From NCBI RefSeq assembly GCF_003315345.1, contig NZ_QNRO01000004.1, forward strand, positions 157,542 through 221,541: DNA of 64,000 bases. The letters run 5' to 3'. This DNA comes from Marinobacter pelagius (lineage in GTDB: Bacteria; Pseudomonadota; Gammaproteobacteria; Pseudomonadales; Oleiphilaceae). A program made the position numbers and the translations under genes. Position 1 is the stretch's first letter. Each line of letters opens with the position of its first letter. The notes below the pieces were generated by a model. That model saw only the letters and a program-made list of their open reading frames with translations, searched no databases and was not told the DNA's origin. Of the stretch, positions 1 through 9,090 are shown in pieces.

Positions 1-1010
1 TGTCGGTGGTCTCGCGCATCAAGGTCATGGCGGAGCTGGACATCACCGAGCGGCGACGCCCCCAGGATGGCCGGATCACCGTCAAGACCCCGATGCGGAT
101 CGTCGACCTGCGGATTTCCACCCTGCCCACCATCAACGGGGAGAAGGTGGTCATGCGGGTGCTGGAGCGCCAGTCTTCGGCCCAGTCCCTGGAGGATCTC
201 GGACTGTCACAGCACAACCTGGCCCGGCTCAAGCATGTCATTGCCAAGCCCCAGGGCATCATCCTGGCCACCGGTCCCACCGGTAGCGGCAAGACCACCA
301 CCCTGTATGCGCTGCTGCAGCACAATGCCTCGCCGGAGCGCAATTACGTCACCATCGAGGACCCGGTGGAGTTCCATGTCGACATGGCCGGCCAGGTGCC
401 GGTCAAGGACCGGATAGGGCTGGATTTCGCCAGCGTGCTGCGGGCAATCCTGCGCCAGGATCCGGATGTGATCCTGCTGGGCGAGATCCGGGATGAGGAA
501 ACCGCCGATGTGGCGTTCCACGCGGCGATGACCGGGCACCTGGTCTATTCTACCCTGCATACCAGTTCTGCCGCGGCCACCGTGGCGCGACTGCTGGATC
601 TCGGCCTGAAGCCATTCGTGCTGGCCTCGGCGCTGGAAGCCATCATCGCCCAGCGTCTGGTGCGGCGGATCTGCACCCACTGCCGGGAAGAAACCGAGCG
701 GCCCACGGAGGTTTTGGAACAGCTGGGGCCACAGTTCCTGAGTGAGGATCTGCGTTTCTATCGCGGCCGGGGCTGCGAGAAATGTCACAAGGGCTACAAG
801 GGCCGGGTCGCCATTCACGAAGTGCTGACCATGAACGAGGAACTCCGGATTGCCATTACCGAAGGGGCCAGCGCCATGCAGATCGAGACCCTCGCCCGGG
901 AGAAGGGCATGATGGTGCTGCTGGACGATGCCCTGGAAAAACTGCGCGACGGTCTGACCACTGCCGACGAAATCCTGCGCCTGCTGGGGCCCCAGGTACT
1001 CCATGGTTAA
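1..1010 (+). CDS. GspE/PilB-family assembly ATPase, C-terminal part (runs off the left edge)
   Basis: Hexameric ATPase of the type II secretion/type IV pilus family, which powers assembly of a pseudopilus or pilus from the cytoplasmic face of the inner membrane. The reading frame is already open at base 3 and has no start in the window, so the N-terminal domain lies outside. Visible are the Walker A loop GPTGSGKTTTLY near position 272, the Asp box with IEDPVEF, the Walker B segment ILLGEIRDEET, the His box STLHT, and a zinc-binding pair CTHC (about 672) and CEKC (about 778), which is typical of GspE, PilB and MshE. The stop TAA overlaps the next gene by 8 nt (ATGGTTAA), suggesting translational coupling to a histidine kinase. 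Whether it serves secretion, a type IV pilus or an MSHA pilus cannot be decided from this part. Confidence 0.9.
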   Translation, partial: SVVSRIKVMAELDITERRRPQDGRITVKTPMRIVDLRISTLPTINGEKVVMRVLERQSSAQSLEDLGLSQHNLARLKHVIAKPQGIILATGPTGSGKTTTLYALLQHNASPERNYVTIEDPVEFHVDMAGQVPVKDRIGLDFASVLRAILRQDPDVILLGEIRDEETADVAFHAAMTGHLVYSTLHTSSAAATVARLLDLGLKPFVLASALEAIIAQRLVRRICTHCREETERPTEVLEQLGPQFLSEDLRFYRGRGCEKCHKGYKGRVAIHEVLTMNEELRIAITEGASAMQIETLAREKGMMVLLDDALEKLRDGLTTADEILRLLGPQVLHG

Positions 1011-4000
1011 CGCGCTCAAGCGACCGGCCTTCTGGTACTGCCTGACCCTCGCCCTGGCCATATCCCTGGGTTCCGTGGGTCTGATAATCCTGATCGACTT
1101 CGGTATCAGCGGACCGGAAGGCGTCGGCCGCCTGTCACTGCGTCCCGGTGCCGGGCTGGTAGCACTGACCCTCTGCGCCGCCTTCCTGGCGCTGTTGTTG
1201 CGGTACCGCTGGCTCGCGACCGGCCTGGGCTTCATCCTCATTGTCCTTGCCTCGCTGCTGACACTGGCACCCCATTTTCCCGAGAGCGACTGGCTGGACA
1301 TCGCCGCTCTCAACCCGTTACTGCTGCTGGTGATTCTGCTGATCAGCCTGAGCGGGCTGGCCGCCATGCACCTTTCCCGGGGCTGGTTTGTCGGGCTGGT
1401 CTGCGGCCCGATGGTGTTCGGCCTCGGTCTGCTGTCGCTGCTGTCCCACTGGTATCCGGCATTGTCCGCCCTGGGGCAGGGCAATATCACCGAATCCACC
1501 CTAGTCCTCAGCCCCCTGGTGATGCTCGCGGGTTTGACCCTGCCGTTCCTGTATTCCATCTATCGCAGTGAAGTGCAGTTTTATTCCAAGGGCCTGCTTG
1601 TGCTTGGCATCCTGGGCATCCTGGTCACCACTCTGAGCTGGCACGCCCTGCGTCTGCAATCCGGCGAGCGTCTGATCGAGCGTGCCGAGTCACTGGCGAG
1701 TCAGCTCGAGGCTTCGGCCGACTCCGCGTTCGGTGTCAAACTGGCTTTGATCCGCCGTCTGGCTGAACGCTGGGAACTGCTTGATGGCGTTCCACCGGAA
1801 AGTTTCTGGGAACAGGAAGTGAGCAGCTACCTCCGTGACTTCCCGGACCTCCGGCTGATCACCATCCTCAACCGGGAGCACAGCCCGGTGCGAACCGAAT
1901 CCCGCACCCTCGGCTACCGTGGCTGGCTGGAAATCTTCGTGTCAGACCAGCAAAACCGGGATTGGCTCAATCACACCATCGAGTCCCGCAACGCGCATCT
2001 CAGTGCACCACTGGTGGACAATCAGAACCGTTATCACGCAGCCGTTGCCGTTCCGATCACTCCGGGCCCGAGTTATTCGTGGTCAGTTCTTGCCGTGGTG
2101 GATCTCCAGACCGTCTACGAGAAGTTGACGGCCCACTATGACGGCAACTTGCATATCAAGGTGTACCACCACGACCAGGCCGTCTTCGATAGCGCACCGG
2201 ATATCCCCCCGACCCAGGAATCACTGCTGGCCTCCCACAGGATCACGCCACACCACGACAGTGAACGCAGGATAGAGGTCTACACCCGCAGAGGCAGCCT
2301 TCCCCCGGGTGAACTCTACCTACCGCCGGCGGTATTGTTCACCGGCCTGGGACTAAGCTTCCTGGTTATGCTGTCGCATTTTTTCTGGCGTCAGTCCGAA
2401 CAACGAGCCCGCAGCCTGGCGGAACTGAACGACGTGCTGAACCAGCACCTGGAAGAGGAGCGGGAGCTGCGGACCACCAACGAAACCCTGTCCCGGGAAC
2501 GGGACCAGTTTTTCGCACTGTCTCCGGACATGTTCTGCATCGTTGACCTGAACAGCCATTTTTTCGAGCTCAACGAAACCTTTGTCCATACCCTGGGCTA
2601 CACCCGGGAGCAGCTGCTGGGCAGTTCCTATATGGACCTGATCCATGCCGAAGACCACGAGAAAGTCGTCCGGGCGGTACAAGCACTGACCGAGGGCCAT
2701 GAGATCAAGGACCTGCTGGTCCGGGCGCTGGACTTTGAAGGCAACCCGCACTGGTTGCAGATCAATGCCATCCTCAGTGCCGACGACCTGATCTACGTGG
2801 TTGCCAGGGATACCACCGAACAGCTGGCGATTGAAGAAAAGCTGAGAGAAAACGAGGCCCTGCTCAAACTGGCTGAGCGCCTGGCGCTGCTGGGCGGCTG
2901 GGTAGTCGACCTGTCAACCGGCCAATCCGTCTGGTCGGATGGCGTCTGCGATATCCACGAATTACCGCGGGGTCAGGCGCCGGACGTAGAGGACGCCATC
3001 AATTTCTATGTCGACGAGCACCGGGAGCAGATTCGGGCAGCGGTGCTGCTCTGCATGGAGACCGGCATTCCCTTCGACGAGGAGCTGCAGATACGCACCG
3101 CCAAGGGCAACCTGCGCTGGGTTCGATCCATCGGTCATGCGGTGCAGGACGATGAGGGCAAGGTGGTGAAACTTCAGGGCGCGTTCCAGGACATCACCAC
3201 CAGCCATCAGGCGATGGAGCAAATAAGGCGCTATGCGGAACGACAGGCGAACATCTTCGAGAGTATCACCGATGCTTTCTTTACCCTCGATGCCGACTGG
3301 CGCTTTACCTACGTCAACCGAAAGTCAGAAGAACTCCTGCACCAAAAACGGGAAGATCTGATCGGACACAGTCTGTGGGAAATGTTTCCCGAGGCCATCG
3401 GGACAGAATTCGATGACCAGTACAGCCATGCCATGGAAACCGGCGAATCCGTTTCTTTTGAAGCGTATTATGCGCCCCTGGATAACTGGCTCGAAGTCAG
3501 CGCCTACCCGTCCGACGAAGGTCTCGCGGTGTACTATCGCAGCATCCGGGAGCGCAAGGAAGCTCAGCAGAAGCTGGAAGCGGCCATGGCCGAACTGGAA
3601 CGGAGTAACCGCGAACTCCAGGATTTCGCCTTCGTGGCGTCCCACGACCTGCAGGAACCCCTGCGCAAGATCCAGGCTTTCTCCGACCGGCTGATGACCA
3701 AATCCGACCAGTTCGGCCCCAGCGAACAGGACTACCTGAAACGCATGCAGTCCGCCGCCGGACGCATGCAGCAGCTGATCGAGGACCTGCTGAGCTACTC
3801 CCGGGTCACCACCCGCGCCAAACCGATGGCGCTGTGCCACACCGATGACGTCCTTACCGGCGTGCTTCAGGACCTGGACACCGCCATTGCCCGGGAGCAG
3901 GCCCGCATTAACATTCAGCCGCTGCCGGATCTGGTGGGAGACGCGACCCAGCTGCGCCAGGTATTCCAGAACCTGCTCAGCAACGCCATCAAATTCCATA

Positions 4001-4305
4001 CCCCTGGCACACCCCCGGAAATTTCCGTCTATGCTGAGGATGTGAATGACTCGGGCTGGACGCTGGTGGTGCAGGACAGGGGGATCGGATTCGACCCACG
4101 CTACACCCAGAAACTGTTCCACCCGTTCCAGCGCCTGCATAGCCGGGAGGGGTATGCGGGTACCGGGATTGGCATGGCCATTGTGAAGAAAATCCTGGAT
4201 CGCCACGGTGCGGAGATCACCGTGGTTAGCGCACCCGGCGAAGGAACCACGTTCCGGATCCGGTTCACAAGCAGTCCTGCACAGGAGCAGAGCAAGGATG
4301 GATAA
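1003..4305 (+). CDS. Multi-PAS membrane sensor histidine kinase
   Basis: Sensor kinase of 1100 residues. The N-terminus (about 10-215) is strongly hydrophobic with several membrane segments. A likely extracytoplasmic sensor domain follows (about 225-435), then another membrane segment (about 440-455). Three PAS domains span about 500-860, the first starting near FFALSPDMFCIVDLN. The dimerisation/phosphoacceptor helix has FVASHDLQEPLRKI with the phosphorylatable His at residue 881. The ATPase domain shows the N box NLLSNAIKFH, G1 DRGIGFD and G2 GTGIGMAIV. This SHDLQEPLRK class of H box is common in kinases paired with Rcp1-like single-domain regulators, and one follows directly with an 8-nt overlap (ATGGATAA). 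The start ATG at 1003 is fixed by the 8-nt overlap with the ATPase stop. The signal is unknown. Confidence 0.92.
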   Translation: MVNALKRPAFWYCLTLALAISLGSVGLIILIDFGISGPEGVGRLSLRPGAGLVALTLCAAFLALLLRYRWLATGLGFILIVLASLLTLAPHFPESDWLDIAALNPLLLLVILLISLSGLAAMHLSRGWFVGLVCGPMVFGLGLLSLLSHWYPALSALGQGNITESTLVLSPLVMLAGLTLPFLYSIYRSEVQFYSKGLLVLGILGILVTTLSWHALRLQSGERLIERAESLASQLEASADSAFGVKLALIRRLAERWELLDGVPPESFWEQEVSSYLRDFPDLRLITILNREHSPVRTESRTLGYRGWLEIFVSDQQNRDWLNHTIESRNAHLSAPLVDNQNRYHAAVAVPITPGPSYSWSVLAVVDLQTVYEKLTAHYDGNLHIKVYHHDQAVFDSAPDIPPTQESLLASHRITPHHDSERRIEVYTRRGSLPPGELYLPPAVLFTGLGLSFLVMLSHFFWRQSEQRARSLAELNDVLNQHLEEERELRTTNETLSRERDQFFALSPDMFCIVDLNSHFFELNETFVHTLGYTREQLLGSSYMDLIHAEDHEKVVRAVQALTEGHEIKDLLVRALDFEGNPHWLQINAILSADDLIYVVARDTTEQLAIEEKLRENEALLKLAERLALLGGWVVDLSTGQSVWSDGVCDIHELPRGQAPDVEDAINFYVDEHREQIRAAVLLCMETGIPFDEELQIRTAKGNLRWVRSIGHAVQDDEGKVVKLQGAFQDITTSHQAMEQIRRYAERQANIFESITDAFFTLDADWRFTYVNRKSEELLHQKREDLIGHSLWEMFPEAIGTEFDDQYSHAMETGESVSFEAYYAPLDNWLEVSAYPSDEGLAVYYRSIRERKEAQQKLEAAMAELERSNRELQDFAFVASHDLQEPLRKIQAFSDRLMTKSDQFGPSEQDYLKRMQSAAGRMQQLIEDLLSYSRVTTRAKPMALCHTDDVLTGVLQDLDTAIAREQARINIQPLPDLVGDATQLRQVFQNLLSNAIKFHTPGTPPEISVYAEDVNDSGWTLVVQDRGIGFDPRYTQKLFHPFQRLHSREGYAGTGIGMAIVKKILDRHGAEITVVSAPGEGTTFRIRFTSSPAQEQSKDG

Positions 4306-4738
4306 ACCTGTAAAACCCGCCCTGGTGGTGGTTGCCGATGATGACCCGGACGACTGTCTGATGATCCGGGAAGCCTTCGAGGACCAGTGTGCCGACTGCA
4401 CGCTGTGCTTTGTCCACGATGGCGAAGAACTGATGGATTTCCTCCACGGCCAGCATCCGGACCGCGAGGGCCAGACCTGTCCGATTCCGGACCTGTTGCT
4501 GCTGGATCTGAACATGCCGCTCAAGGATGGCCGCCAGTCCCTGCAGGAGATCAAGTCGGATCCCCGGCTACAGGTACTGCCTACGGTCATCATGACCACA
4601 TCCAGTGATCAGGATGACCGCGACTTCTGCCAGCAGCGGGGAGCCAATGACTATATCGTCAAGCCCCGGAAATACAGCGATCTGCTGGATGTCGTAGAGT
4701 CACTCACAAAACAGTGGATCAACAAGGAACATGACTGA
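4298..4738 (+). CDS. Single-domain (Rcp1-like) response regulator
   Basis: A 146-residue receiver domain without an output domain. It has the acidic pocket VVADDDPDD near the N-terminus, the phosphoacceptor Asp70 in LLDLNMPLKDG, and the late Lys in YIVKPRKY. The ATG at 4298 gives a protein starting just before the receiver fold and overlaps the kinase stop by 8 nt. An upstream in-frame ATG at 4208 would add 30 residues read entirely inside the kinase gene and is not favoured. It ends with another 8-nt overlap (ATGACTGA) with the next gene. By position it is the probable phosphorylation partner of the kinase and may pass the signal to the downstream c-di-GMP protein; that is inference. Confidence 0.9.
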   Translation: MDKPVKPALVVVADDDPDDCLMIREAFEDQCADCTLCFVHDGEELMDFLHGQHPDREGQTCPIPDLLLLDLNMPLKDGRQSLQEIKSDPRLQVLPTVIMTTSSDQDDRDFCQQRGANDYIVKPRKYSDLLDVVESLTKQWINKEHD

Positions 4739-7583
4739 GCCGATGCTCCGTGTCCTGCTCATCGAGGACGACGAAGACGATTACCTGATCACACGGGATC
4801 TCCTGCACGACGTCAGCCCTTCGGGCGTTGAACTGATCTGGCTGGACACCATGGCTGCCGGGCTCGAAACCCTGGACCACGAGCAAATCGATGTCACCCT
4901 CGTCGATCTCCGACTGGGCCCGGATTCCGGCCTGGATGTCATCCGGGAAGCCCAGGACCGGGGGATTACCTCTCCTTTCATCCTGCTCACCGGCCAGGGC
5001 GATGCCGATCTGGATGCCCGGGCGGTGGAACTGGGCGCGGCGGATTACCTCGTCAAGGGCCGGCTGGATGGTCATACCCTGATTCGAAGCATCCGCTACG
5101 CCGTGGACCGGGCCGCCGCCAACGAAGATCTGGCCAGCAGCGAGGCCCATTACCGACTGTTGTTTGAAAACAATCCGGCGCCCATGTACCTGGTACAGCC
5201 TGAGTCGGGACGTATCGAATCCATGAACCGGGCCGCCCTGGCACTCTATGACTTCCGGGCCGAAGAAGTCGCAGACTTGTCACTGTCGGATCTGCGCTGC
5301 AATACCAGCCCTGTTCCGCGGGAAGGTGTCATCCTGCGCGAGGGCAGCACCCTGGAAGAACACCGGACCCGGGATGGCGACAGCCTGTATGTCGAACTCC
5401 TGACCGAACGCATTGTGCTCGACCATCACCCCCTCGATCTGGTGATGGTTACCGACATGACCCGGCAGATTGATAACAGCCGTCGGCTGCGCCTACTGCA
5501 ACAGTGCATCGAGTCCAGCTCCAACGGCATTGTCATCGCCGATGCCCAGAGACCGGACATGCCCCTGGTGTACGTGAACCCCACGTTCGAACGTATCACC
5601 GGCTTCAGCCCGGAAGAGGCGGTCGGCCGGAACTGCCGGTTCCTGCAGGGCTACAGTGACGATCCGAGCAACGAACAGGCACTCTCGGAGATCCGCAAAG
5701 CCCTCGCCACCGGTGGCGAGACCTCCGTGGTGCTACGCAACTTCCGCAAGGATGGCACGCCGTTCTGGAACGACCTGTACCTGTCACCGATCCGCAACGA
5801 CGAGGGTGAAGTGACCCACTTTGTCGGCGTCCAGAACGATATTTCCGAGCGCAAGGATGTGGAGAACCAGCTGGCCTACAACGCCAGCCACGATGTGCTC
5901 ACCCAACTTCCCAACCGGGCCCTGCTGGAAGACCGCCTGGAACAGGCCTGCCGCTTCGCACAGCGCCATGGCCGCACCCTGGCCCTGCTGTTCATCGACC
6001 TGGACGGCTTCAAGCTGATCAATGACTCCCTCGGCCATCGCACCGGCGACCAGCTGCTGATTGAAGTGGCTCGCCGGCTCATGGAGGTCTGCCGGACCGG
6101 TGATACCGTAGCCAGGGTCAGTGGCGACGAGTATGTGATGTTGTTGCCGGATCTGGCCCGCAACGATGACGCCCTGATGGTGGTCGAGCAGATCATGCGC
6201 ACGCTCTCTGCGCCCTATAAGGTCAACGACGAAAATCTGCACCTGACCGCCAGCGTTGGTATCGCCACCACCGACGGCAGCATCAGCCAGCCCACGGAAC
6301 TGATCCAGCAAGCCGACCTGGCCATGTACCGGGCCAAACAGATGGGGCGTAACACCTACCAGTGGTTCTCCGAGCAGCTCAACACCGAGGCCAGCTACCG
6401 GGTCAAGCTGCGCAACGAGCTGCAGGATGCCATCGACAATGAGCGGCTCACCCTCTATTACCAGCCATTGGTCGATTCCCGCACCGGCAAGGCCCGGGCG
6501 GTGGAAGCCCTGGTGCGCTGGGATCATCCGGAACGGGGCCTGGTATCGCCCGGGGATTTCCTGCCCCTGGCGGAGGAGACCGGCCAGATCATCGCCCTGG
6601 GCCAGTGGGTGTTGGAGCAGGCCTGCAGAGACATGCTCCGGCTGCATAAGGCCGGGTTCCGGGACTGCACCGTCGCGGTAAACGTGTCACCCATGCAGGT
6701 AAGAAAAGCCGGATTTATTGGCGCTGTTGGCGACGCACTGGAAGCCTCCGGTCTGCCCCCGGAAGCGCTGGAACTGGAAATTGTCGAGTCGGCGGTGCTC
6801 TACGACGCCGATCAGGTGATCCGGACCCTGCATGATCTGAGAGATCTCGGGGTAGGCATTGCCATTGACGATTTTGGTACCGGCTTTTCCAGCCTCAGCT
6901 ACATCAAGCTGCTGCCAGCCAGCAAGATCAAGATTGACCGCTCGTTCATCCGGGATGTCATCCAGGACCGCAGCGACGCCGCCATCACCCAGGGGGTGAT
7001 TTCCATGGCCCACCACCTGTCCCTGGACGTGGTGGCGGAAGGGGTGGAGACCGACGCTCAGGCGGCGTTCCTGCGCCGGAACCAGTGCGACCTGCTGCAG
7101 GGATTCCTGTTCGCCCGGCCCATGCCCCTCAATTTGCTGGAAGAGTACATGCACACCCGGGGCGGTTACGCCAACAACACTGCCGATGATCAGGACAGCC
7201 CGGAGAAAACCCTGTTGCTGCTGGATGATGAAAGCAACATCCTGCGGGCACTTACCCGGGTATTACGGCGGGATGGCTACCGGATCCTGACCACCAGCAG
7301 TGTGCATGAAGCATTCAGCCTGCTGGCAGAGAACGATGTCCAGGTGATCATCTCGGACCAGCGGATGCCGGAAATGTCAGGCACAGAATTTCTCAGCCGG
7401 GTGAAGGCGATACACCCGGATACCGTCCGCATCGTGCTATCCGGATACACCGACCTGAAATCGGTGACGGAAGCCATCAACGAGGGCTCTATCTACAAAT
7501 TCCTGACCAAGCCCTGGGACGACAAACAGATCCGTGAGCACGTGCAGAAGGCGTTCCAGCACCACCAGACCCTTCAGGGCTGA
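4731..7583 (+). CDS. Response regulator with PAS, GGDEF, EAL and C-terminal receiver domains
   Basis: A 950-residue c-di-GMP signalling protein with the order receiver (1-125, phosphoacceptor Asp59 in LVDLRLG), PAS (about 135-245), PAS/PAC (about 250-380), GGDEF (about 390-550), EAL (about 560-805) and a second receiver (about 825-945, Asp876 in ISDQRMPEMSG). The cyclase signature reads SGDEY at 464-468 and is preceded by RTGD, spaced like an inhibitory RxxD site. Ser in the first signature position is seen in active cyclases. The phosphodiesterase domain keeps EALVRW (Glu592) and IDDFGTGFSSL. Both activities are therefore possible. The C-terminal receiver resembles those of RpfG-type proteins (SGYTDLKSV, YKFLTKPWDD). 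It is the last gene of the coupled signalling operon and abuts the convergent fghA gene with no spacer. Confidence 0.93.
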   Translation: MTEPMLRVLLIEDDEDDYLITRDLLHDVSPSGVELIWLDTMAAGLETLDHEQIDVTLVDLRLGPDSGLDVIREAQDRGITSPFILLTGQGDADLDARAVELGAADYLVKGRLDGHTLIRSIRYAVDRAAANEDLASSEAHYRLLFENNPAPMYLVQPESGRIESMNRAALALYDFRAEEVADLSLSDLRCNTSPVPREGVILREGSTLEEHRTRDGDSLYVELLTERIVLDHHPLDLVMVTDMTRQIDNSRRLRLLQQCIESSSNGIVIADAQRPDMPLVYVNPTFERITGFSPEEAVGRNCRFLQGYSDDPSNEQALSEIRKALATGGETSVVLRNFRKDGTPFWNDLYLSPIRNDEGEVTHFVGVQNDISERKDVENQLAYNASHDVLTQLPNRALLEDRLEQACRFAQRHGRTLALLFIDLDGFKLINDSLGHRTGDQLLIEVARRLMEVCRTGDTVARVSGDEYVMLLPDLARNDDALMVVEQIMRTLSAPYKVNDENLHLTASVGIATTDGSISQPTELIQQADLAMYRAKQMGRNTYQWFSEQLNTEASYRVKLRNELQDAIDNERLTLYYQPLVDSRTGKARAVEALVRWDHPERGLVSPGDFLPLAEETGQIIALGQWVLEQACRDMLRLHKAGFRDCTVAVNVSPMQVRKAGFIGAVGDALEASGLPPEALELEIVESAVLYDADQVIRTLHDLRDLGVGIAIDDFGTGFSSLSYIKLLPASKIKIDRSFIRDVIQDRSDAAITQGVISMAHHLSLDVVAEGVETDAQAAFLRRNQCDLLQGFLFARPMPLNLLEEYMHTRGGYANNTADDQDSPEKTLLLLDDESNILRALTRVLRRDGYRILTTSSVHEAFSLLAENDVQVIISDQRMPEMSGTEFLSRVKAIHPDTVRIVLSGYTDLKSVTEAINEGSIYKFLTKPWDDKQIREHVQKAFQHHQTLQG

Positions 7584-8429
7584 TCAGATCAACCCCAGGG
7601 CTTTGGCATGGTGGTTCAGGTGATCATCGATGAACGAGGCGATGAAGAAATAGCTGTGGTCGTAGCCCCGGTGCATGCGCAGATTGATGTGGTGGTGGAA
7701 CTTTTCACAGATATCCGCCAGCGCCTCCGGGTTGAGCTGAGTCTCGAGAAACTCGTCGGCGGTGCCCTGGTCCACCAGCAGCGGCAGACGTTCCCGGGCC
7801 GTGGGGATCAGCAAGGTAGCATCCCACTGCTCCCAGCTTGAGCGATCATCGCCCAGGTAACCACTGAACGCCTTCTGGCCCCAGGGGCACTCGGTGGGAT
7901 TGGCAATCGGCGCAAAGGCGGAAACAGACTGGTAGTGCCCCGGATTCTTCAGGGCACAGATCAGGGCACCGTGCCCACCCATGGAATGGCCACTGACCGA
8001 TCGCTGGTCCGTCACCGGTAGTTCGTTCTCCACCAGCTGCGGCAACTCCTTCACCACGTAATCGTACATCCGGTAGTGGGGTGCCCAGGGCTGCTGGGTG
8101 GCATTGATGTAAAAACCCGCGCCGGTTCCGAAGTCGTAGCTGTCATCCTCGCCCGGCAGGTTGAGTCCCCGTGGGCTGGTGTCCGGGCACACGATGGCCA
8201 GGCCCAGTTTCGCGGCCAGTTTCTGGGCACCGGCTTTCTGCATGAAGTTCTGGTCGGTGCAGGTCAGCCCGGACAGCCAGTAGAGCACCGGCGCCGGCCT
8301 GGGCGAGCTGCCCACGGCGGAGGGGGGCAGAAACACCGCGAACTCCATATCGCATTCAAGGCTCGCGGAGGTGTGGCGGTAACGGCGGTGCTCGCCACCA
8401 AAACAAACGTTTGTGGATAGCAGTTCCAT
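7584..8429 (-). CDS. fghA: S-formylglutathione hydrolase
   Basis: Cytosolic alpha/beta hydrolase of the esterase D family, 281 residues, which hydrolyses S-formylglutathione to formate and glutathione in formaldehyde detoxification. The nucleophile elbow GHSMGGHGAL contains Ser149. The acid lies in LVDQGTADEF and the catalytic His in YDHSYFF near the C-terminus. The early WLSGLTCTDQNF segment is typical of the family. The glutathione-dependent formaldehyde dehydrogenase usually found beside it is not in this window. Instead the gene lies 26 nt behind a CBS-domain gene on the same strand and is probably co-transcribed with it. Confidence 0.95.
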   Translation of the reverse strand: MELLSTNVCFGGEHRRYRHTSASLECDMEFAVFLPPSAVGSSPRPAPVLYWLSGLTCTDQNFMQKAGAQKLAAKLGLAIVCPDTSPRGLNLPGEDDSYDFGTGAGFYINATQQPWAPHYRMYDYVVKELPQLVENELPVTDQRSVSGHSMGGHGALICALKNPGHYQSVSAFAPIANPTECPWGQKAFSGYLGDDRSSWEQWDATLLIPTARERLPLLVDQGTADEFLETQLNPEALADICEKFHHHINLRMHRGYDHSYFFIASFIDDHLNHHAKALGLI

Positions 8430-8455
8430 AATTGGTCCCGGTCTGAAAGGTGAAC

Positions 8456-8890
8456 TCAGTCCTCGTCCGCGCTGGCGTATTTCGGCAACTCAAGACCACA
8501 ACCGGTTCGGGCCAGCTCGGACAGGATAGCTGTACGTGTGACAATGCCGACCAGTTTGCCATGGTCGACCACCGGATACACTTTCGGCTTACCGGCGCCG
8601 AGGTTCTGGGCCAGATCCACCACTGACATTTCCGGTGAGATGGTCAGAGGCTGACGGAACATGACATCGTCCACGATCGGGTCACCCTCACAGTGATAGC
8701 TGCTCACCAGCAGGGAATGGATGCAGTCCTGCTCGGAAACAAACCCCAGCACACGCCGCTGGTCATCCACTACCGGCAGACCGGTGACATGGTTGGTCAG
8801 CAGGGTCTTGACTACCTTGGTCAGGGGTGTGCCGCAGCGAACCGGCTCAATGTGGTTCCACATCACATCGGATACTTTCAGTGACCGCAT
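8456..8890 (-). CDS. Two-CBS-domain protein
   Basis: A 144-residue protein made of two CBS motifs (VSDVMWNHIEPV... and VDDVMFRQPLTI...), a fold that senses adenine nucleotides or similar ligands. No enzymatic domain is attached. The ATG at 8890 has a GGAGGG ribosome-binding site 7 nt upstream. A TTG two codons earlier is also in frame but sits too close to that site. The gene precedes fghA by 26 nt, so a regulatory link to formaldehyde or one-carbon metabolism is possible but unproven. Confidence 0.88.
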   Translation of the reverse strand: MRSLKVSDVMWNHIEPVRCGTPLTKVVKTLLTNHVTGLPVVDDQRRVLGFVSEQDCIHSLLVSSYHCEGDPIVDDVMFRQPLTISPEMSVVDLAQNLGAGKPKVYPVVDHGKLVGIVTRTAILSELARTGCGLELPKYASADED

Positions 8891-9090
8891 GGGCAAATCC
8901 CTCCACTTCCGTTTTCATTGCAGGCCAAAGCGGCCCGCCTATCCCTAAACATAGGCAATCACCGTGCAAAAGGAAAACCGATTCGGCGAAAACGGTTTAC
9001 AGGTGAAAATAACTGACTAAACTCAATCAGTTATACCCTGACTAGGGCAAATCCACTTTCTCAATCCATGGCAAACGCAGGGAGATCCCC
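8891..9090. promoter_or_regulatory. Divergent intergenic region with inverted repeats
   Basis: Spacer between the divergent CBS and symporter genes. It holds an inverted repeat with arms ATAACTGA (9009-9016) and TCAGTTAT (9026-9033), and a shorter pair AAACCG/CGGTTT near 8978-9000. Either could be an operator for the symporter gene; no regulator is assigned. A GGGAG ribosome-binding site lies just before the ATG at 9091. Confidence 0.35.

Noticed and set aside
207..1559. 450-codon open frame on the - strand
   Set aside because: Antisense to the GspE-type ATPase and kinase, whose Walker and membrane motifs are unambiguous.
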